This document shows, one piece after another, positions 15,501-17,067 of a stretch of DNA of 17,067 nt; positions within the stretch are counted from its first letter, which is position 1; every line of letters begins with the position of its first letter. The position numbers and the translations under genes are program-made. The stretch is from an uncultured Dyadobacter sp. (GTDB lineage: Bacteria > Bacteroidota > Bacteroidia > Cytophagales > Spirosomataceae). The notes beneath the pieces are model-generated. The model was not told the DNA's origin and ran no database searches. It saw only the letters and a list, made by a program, of their open reading frames with translations. The DNA is taken from positions 1 to 17,067 of the forward strand of contig CALGRQ010000483.1 in the NCBI GenBank assembly GCA_937880795.1, written 5' to 3'.

Positions 15501-16875
15501 TGCCTCGTGGAATACCGTTCATAACGAATGACGGTGCAAAAACTGCCAAAATTGCCAGCAGGATTAACAACTCGGGGAAAGCAATTTCCTTACACGCATC
15601 CCATATGGCCTGTTCCTTGGGTTTCCCCATTTCCTGGTGCTGGTGAATATTTTCAATGGTCACCGTTGCCTGATCTACCAAAACACCAATCGCCAAGGCA
15701 AGTCCACTTAATGTCATGATGTTGATCGTTTGACCAAACAAATTCATCAGGATCACTGCTGAAAGGATGGATATAGGAATGGTAACAATGACGATAATCA
15801 CACTGCGCCAGTCTTTAAGGAATAATAATACCATCAAGCCTGTCAATACAGCACCTAAAATACCTTCTGTAATTAAGCTTTTAAGCGAGTTGGTAACATA
15901 TACCGACTGGTCAAATTCATAAGAGATTTTGATGTCTTCCGGAACGGCATTCCTTAATTGTGGTAGTGCTTTGCGAATATTGTTCACCACATCCAGGGTA
16001 GATGCATCCGATTTTTTAACCACCGGGATATATACCGCACGACGACCATTCACAAGTGCGTAACTCACGGTCACGTCAGCCCCGTCTTCTACTGTTGCTA
16101 TATCTCTTATGAAAACCGTGGGTCCGGCACCGACACGAATGGGTATATTGAGAAAATCTTCCGGTTTCTTGATCAGAGAGTTTACGGGAGTCATTAATGT
16201 TTTATTACCCATCCGTATGTTCCCGGCTGGTGAAGGCTGGTTGTTGGTTACCACCGATTTGATGATCTCTTCCGGGGTAAGATGGTAACTGCGGATTCGC
16301 TCCGGATCTACACGTATTACAATGGTACGTTGGTTACCTCCAAAGGGTGGAGGGCTGGATACACCCTCAATTCTTGAAAACATGGGGCGCACGCGCGAAG
16401 ACGCAAAATCCTGAATTTCGTTCAACGAACGTGATGCACTTTCAAATACAATTTGACCAATGGGGACCGAACTTGCGTCAAAGCGAACTACCTGAGGTGG
16501 TACGGTACCCTCAGGCATATACGCTTTGGCGCGGGAGACGTTATTCGCCACCTCGGCCGCGGCCTGAGCCATGTCGGTTCCGGGATAAAACGAAAGCTTA
16601 ATGAGTGAGAGTCCCTGAATGGTTTTTACATCTACATCGCGAATACCGGATACATAAAGAAAGTGGTCCTGGTAGCGGGTGGCTATAAAGCCGTCCATTT
16701 GATCAGGTGCCATCCCTCCATAAGGCTGGACCACATAGATGGTCGGTAAGTCCAGACTCGGGAAAATATCAACAGGGATTGTCCTGATTGATAAAACAGA
16801 AAAAAAGAGGATGCCAATGACGACCACCACAATAGAAATGGGTTGTCGCAGGGCCGTTCTGATAAGTTGATACAT
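12502..16875 (-). CDS. RND efflux pump fused in frame to its periplasmic adaptor
   Basis: One 1457-residue frame. Residues 1 to about 1060 are an RND pump (AcrB/ACR_tran type): helix 1 at about 12-30, a first large periplasmic domain, helices 2-6 at about 338-490, helix 7 at about 545-566, a second periplasmic domain and helices 8-12 at about 890-1047. In helix 4 the AcrB Asp pair is read as VDQ (D401, Q402); in helix 10 the expected Lys is Ala (VAN, A958). Residues 1077-1457 are an HlyD/AcrA-type adaptor: lipoprotein-type signal 1077-1096 (SMTAC, C1096), lipoyl half-motif VKGFVKTVQVDRGSLVRKGQ, alpha-hairpin at about 1175-1265, second lipoyl half TAPFDGVITERNISPG and beta-barrel. Normally these are two genes. 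Read alone, the adaptor would run from the ATG at 13647 to 12502 (381 aa). Drug or solute efflux is likely; the substrate is unknown. Confidence 0.88.
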   Translation of the reverse strand: MYQLIRTALRQPISIVVVVIGILFFSVLSIRTIPVDIFPSLDLPTIYVVQPYGGMAPDQMDGFIATRYQDHFLYVSGIRDVDVKTIQGLSLIKLSFYPGTDMAQAAAEVANNVSRAKAYMPEGTVPPQVVRFDASSVPIGQIVFESASRSLNEIQDFASSRVRPMFSRIEGVSSPPPFGGNQRTIVIRVDPERIRSYHLTPEEIIKSVVTNNQPSPAGNIRMGNKTLMTPVNSLIKKPEDFLNIPIRVGAGPTVFIRDIATVEDGADVTVSYALVNGRRAVYIPVVKKSDASTLDVVNNIRKALPQLRNAVPEDIKISYEFDQSVYVTNSLKSLITEGILGAVLTGLMVLLFLKDWRSVIIVIVTIPISILSAVILMNLFGQTINIMTLSGLALAIGVLVDQATVTIENIHQHQEMGKPKEQAIWDACKEIAFPELLILLAILAVFAPSFVMNGIPRGMFLPLSLAVGFAMIASFLLSQTLVPVLANWLLKDHPHHEAPTLALDAQEIHDVIEEGAHPSLPPTGFEKFKLKYLNVLATIMGKGKLVLPLYLIVSVLLIVGGFFLIGTDILPKANSHQFQVRLKVADGTRVERTEETTLKFLDLVKSEVGKEHVDISSAYVGTVPSSYGTSNIFVFNSGPHEAVLQVSLNEEYPVRMDALKEKLRERVAKEIPSLKISFEPIELVDKIMSQGSATPIEVTVAAKNVEEAGRFARKIQDEMNKISFLRDIQIAQPLAYPILDVEINRERAGQLGVTSTQIARSLVAATSSSRFTDKNLWLDNTKGLAYQVQVQIPEYQMTSVEDIGTIPLKSGVSNPLLSDVATFSEKTVPGQYDRAGPNRLVTITSNLHKVDLGTATQAVSQAIKNAGEPPRGVLVELKGQSNLLTDTLSSLQVGLCIAVIIMFLLMAATYQSFKLSLVILSTIPAVVVGSIGLLLLTGATLNLQSYMGLIMSVGVSVANAILMVTNAENLRLELGDAAKAVTLAAGSRIRPILMTSIAMIAGMLPMASGMGEGGDQIAPLGQAVIGGLIASTLASLLILPVIFTLVQRNASLTSLSLDPEDPQSNFLRKKLQPSIPMNTIQSISVLILAAFSMTACSTEAETEHKQEAKTEEVQQTELTTVQSLQPSKKMALPGELVAWNKVNIHPKVKGFVKTVQVDRGSLVRKGQVLAVLEAPEVLSELSQATAQSIAAEAALSEAITRYTISGNTYQRLLKTNRTQGAVSLNELDVAHAKVLADSSVVAVARGHVQAAQSHKDAKLALSKYLTVTAPFDGVITERNISPGALVGPGESGAKPLFVLEDNTKLRLTLAIPENLTNAVPNKGEVAFTVSASPDKQYKALYARSSRSLTETNRSMMTEFDVNNSTHELKAGMYAQVQLNTERTVKTLFVPSSAVVSSSEKVFVIRQKEGKAEWVKVSRGMVVDTLVEVFGDLQAGDPIVKKASEEYREGQNLSGVQK
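13645..13680 (-). other. RND/adaptor junction with an A6 run and buried adaptor start
   Basis: On the coding strand the junction reads CGT, six A (13671-13666), then CTTCAACC and ATG at 13647. As given, the frame passes straight into the adaptor. With five A it would instead read K-N-F-N-H-P-F-R and stop at a TGA overlapping the adaptor ATG (ATGA), giving a 1076-residue pump and a separate adaptor, the normal coupled arrangement. Confidence 0.8.
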
Positions 16876-16906
16876 AATGGATTAATCTAATTCAGAATGG
16901 ATTAAT
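16876..16906. repeat. 11-bp direct repeat between outer-membrane factor and RND genes
   Basis: AATGGATTAAT occurs at 16876-16886 and again at 16896-16906, a 20-nt period. The second copy covers the stop codon of the outer-membrane factor gene, and the first lies directly before the RND start. It looks like a small tandem duplication; a regulatory role is not indicated. Confidence 0.6.
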
Positions 16907-17067
16907 TTAATTGGTTCAGGAATAGTGATAAGTCTCCGGCTGAGGCAGCGGTTTGTAATAATGCACGCCACGCACTTCCATAGGCAATGTATCGGTCTAT
17001 TTCGGCTCTGTTTAGAGCATGTACGCTTTGTGCCAGGGTGAAAAGATCTGTTAAACCGCTCTGATAA
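16902..17067 (-). CDS. TolC-family outer-membrane factor, C-terminal fragment
   Basis: The window edge cuts this gene; only the last 54 codons and the TAA stop (16904-16902) are present. They read YQSGLTDLFTLAQSV, ALNRAEIDRYIAYGSAWRALL and finally SLFLNQLN. The first piece resembles the coiled-coil end segment of TolC/OprM-type proteins (Y-x-x-G-x-x-D), and the second the last long helix. The product would be the outer-membrane channel of the tripartite pump. The RND start follows 26 nt after the stop, so they form one operon in the order channel, pump, adaptor. The position upstream of an RND gene makes the assignment firm despite the short fragment. Confidence 0.8.
   Translation of the reverse strand, partial: YQSGLTDLFTLAQSVHALNRAEIDRYIAYGSAWRALLQTAASAGDLSLFLNQLN

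Noticed and set aside
1..17067. CRISPR array, tRNA or rRNA genes, insertion sequence or prophage genes
   Set aside because: No regular repeat-spacer pattern, no cloverleaf, no rRNA-like stretch and no transposase, integrase or phage protein frame is visible.

Overview
The window looks like chromosome of a Gram-negative Bacteroidota member (Sphingobacteriales/Cytophagales type is my guess; the genus cannot be read from the sequence). Reasons: start codons mostly lack a Shine-Dalgarno, small lipoproteins of Bacteroidota flavour are frequent (a DUF4136 protein and one resembling the DUF6252 group), one TAnnTTTG-type -7 box is visible, and a DUF2975 + YozG-type regulator pair is present. There is no tRNA, rRNA, CRISPR array or insertion sequence.

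Region 1 (1-7456, all + strand) is a sugar or polyol uptake and oxidation cluster. It encodes a phosphomannose-isomerase-like cupin, a xylose-isomerase-like TIM-barrel enzyme, a cytoplasmic Gfo/Idh/MocA dehydrogenase resembling levoglucosan dehydrogenase, and a complete ribose-type ABC importer (double ATPase, permease, lipoprotein binding protein). It ends in a clear intrinsic terminator. The three enzyme genes are rich in CGT arginine codons and the transporter genes are not; the two halves are separated by a hairpin-rich 149-nt gap. The inferred scheme is: import an intact sugar or glycoside, oxidise it with NAD(P), then eliminate, hydrate or isomerise the keto product. The substrate is not determinable here.

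Region 2 (7548-9165) has two lipoprotein genes of unknown function, closed by a terminator. Region 3 (9165-9879, - strand) is a DUF2975 membrane protein gene followed one base later by a small Cro/C1-type regulator with a GTG start. Region 4 (9880-11610) is a non-coding stretch ending in a strong + strand terminator only 25 nt before the start of a Tat-exported Gfo/Idh/MocA oxidoreductase. This terminator has no upstream + strand gene to serve, so it suggests a regulated leader or a small RNA. Region 5 (11611-12497) has a DUF4136 lipoprotein gene and a perfect 36-bp palindromic terminator shared with the convergent operon.

Region 6 (12502-17067, - strand) is a tripartite efflux operon in the order outer-membrane factor (C-terminal 54 residues only), RND pump, periplasmic adaptor. 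The RND pump and the adaptor are one uninterrupted 1457-codon frame, with the adaptor's own lipoprotein signal buried at residues 1077-1096. A run of six A on the coding strand lies just before the junction. One A fewer would end the pump at a TGA overlapping the adaptor ATG (ATGA). The fusion may therefore be a real single-base event, a slippage switch, or a sequence error. This is the observation most worth checking.
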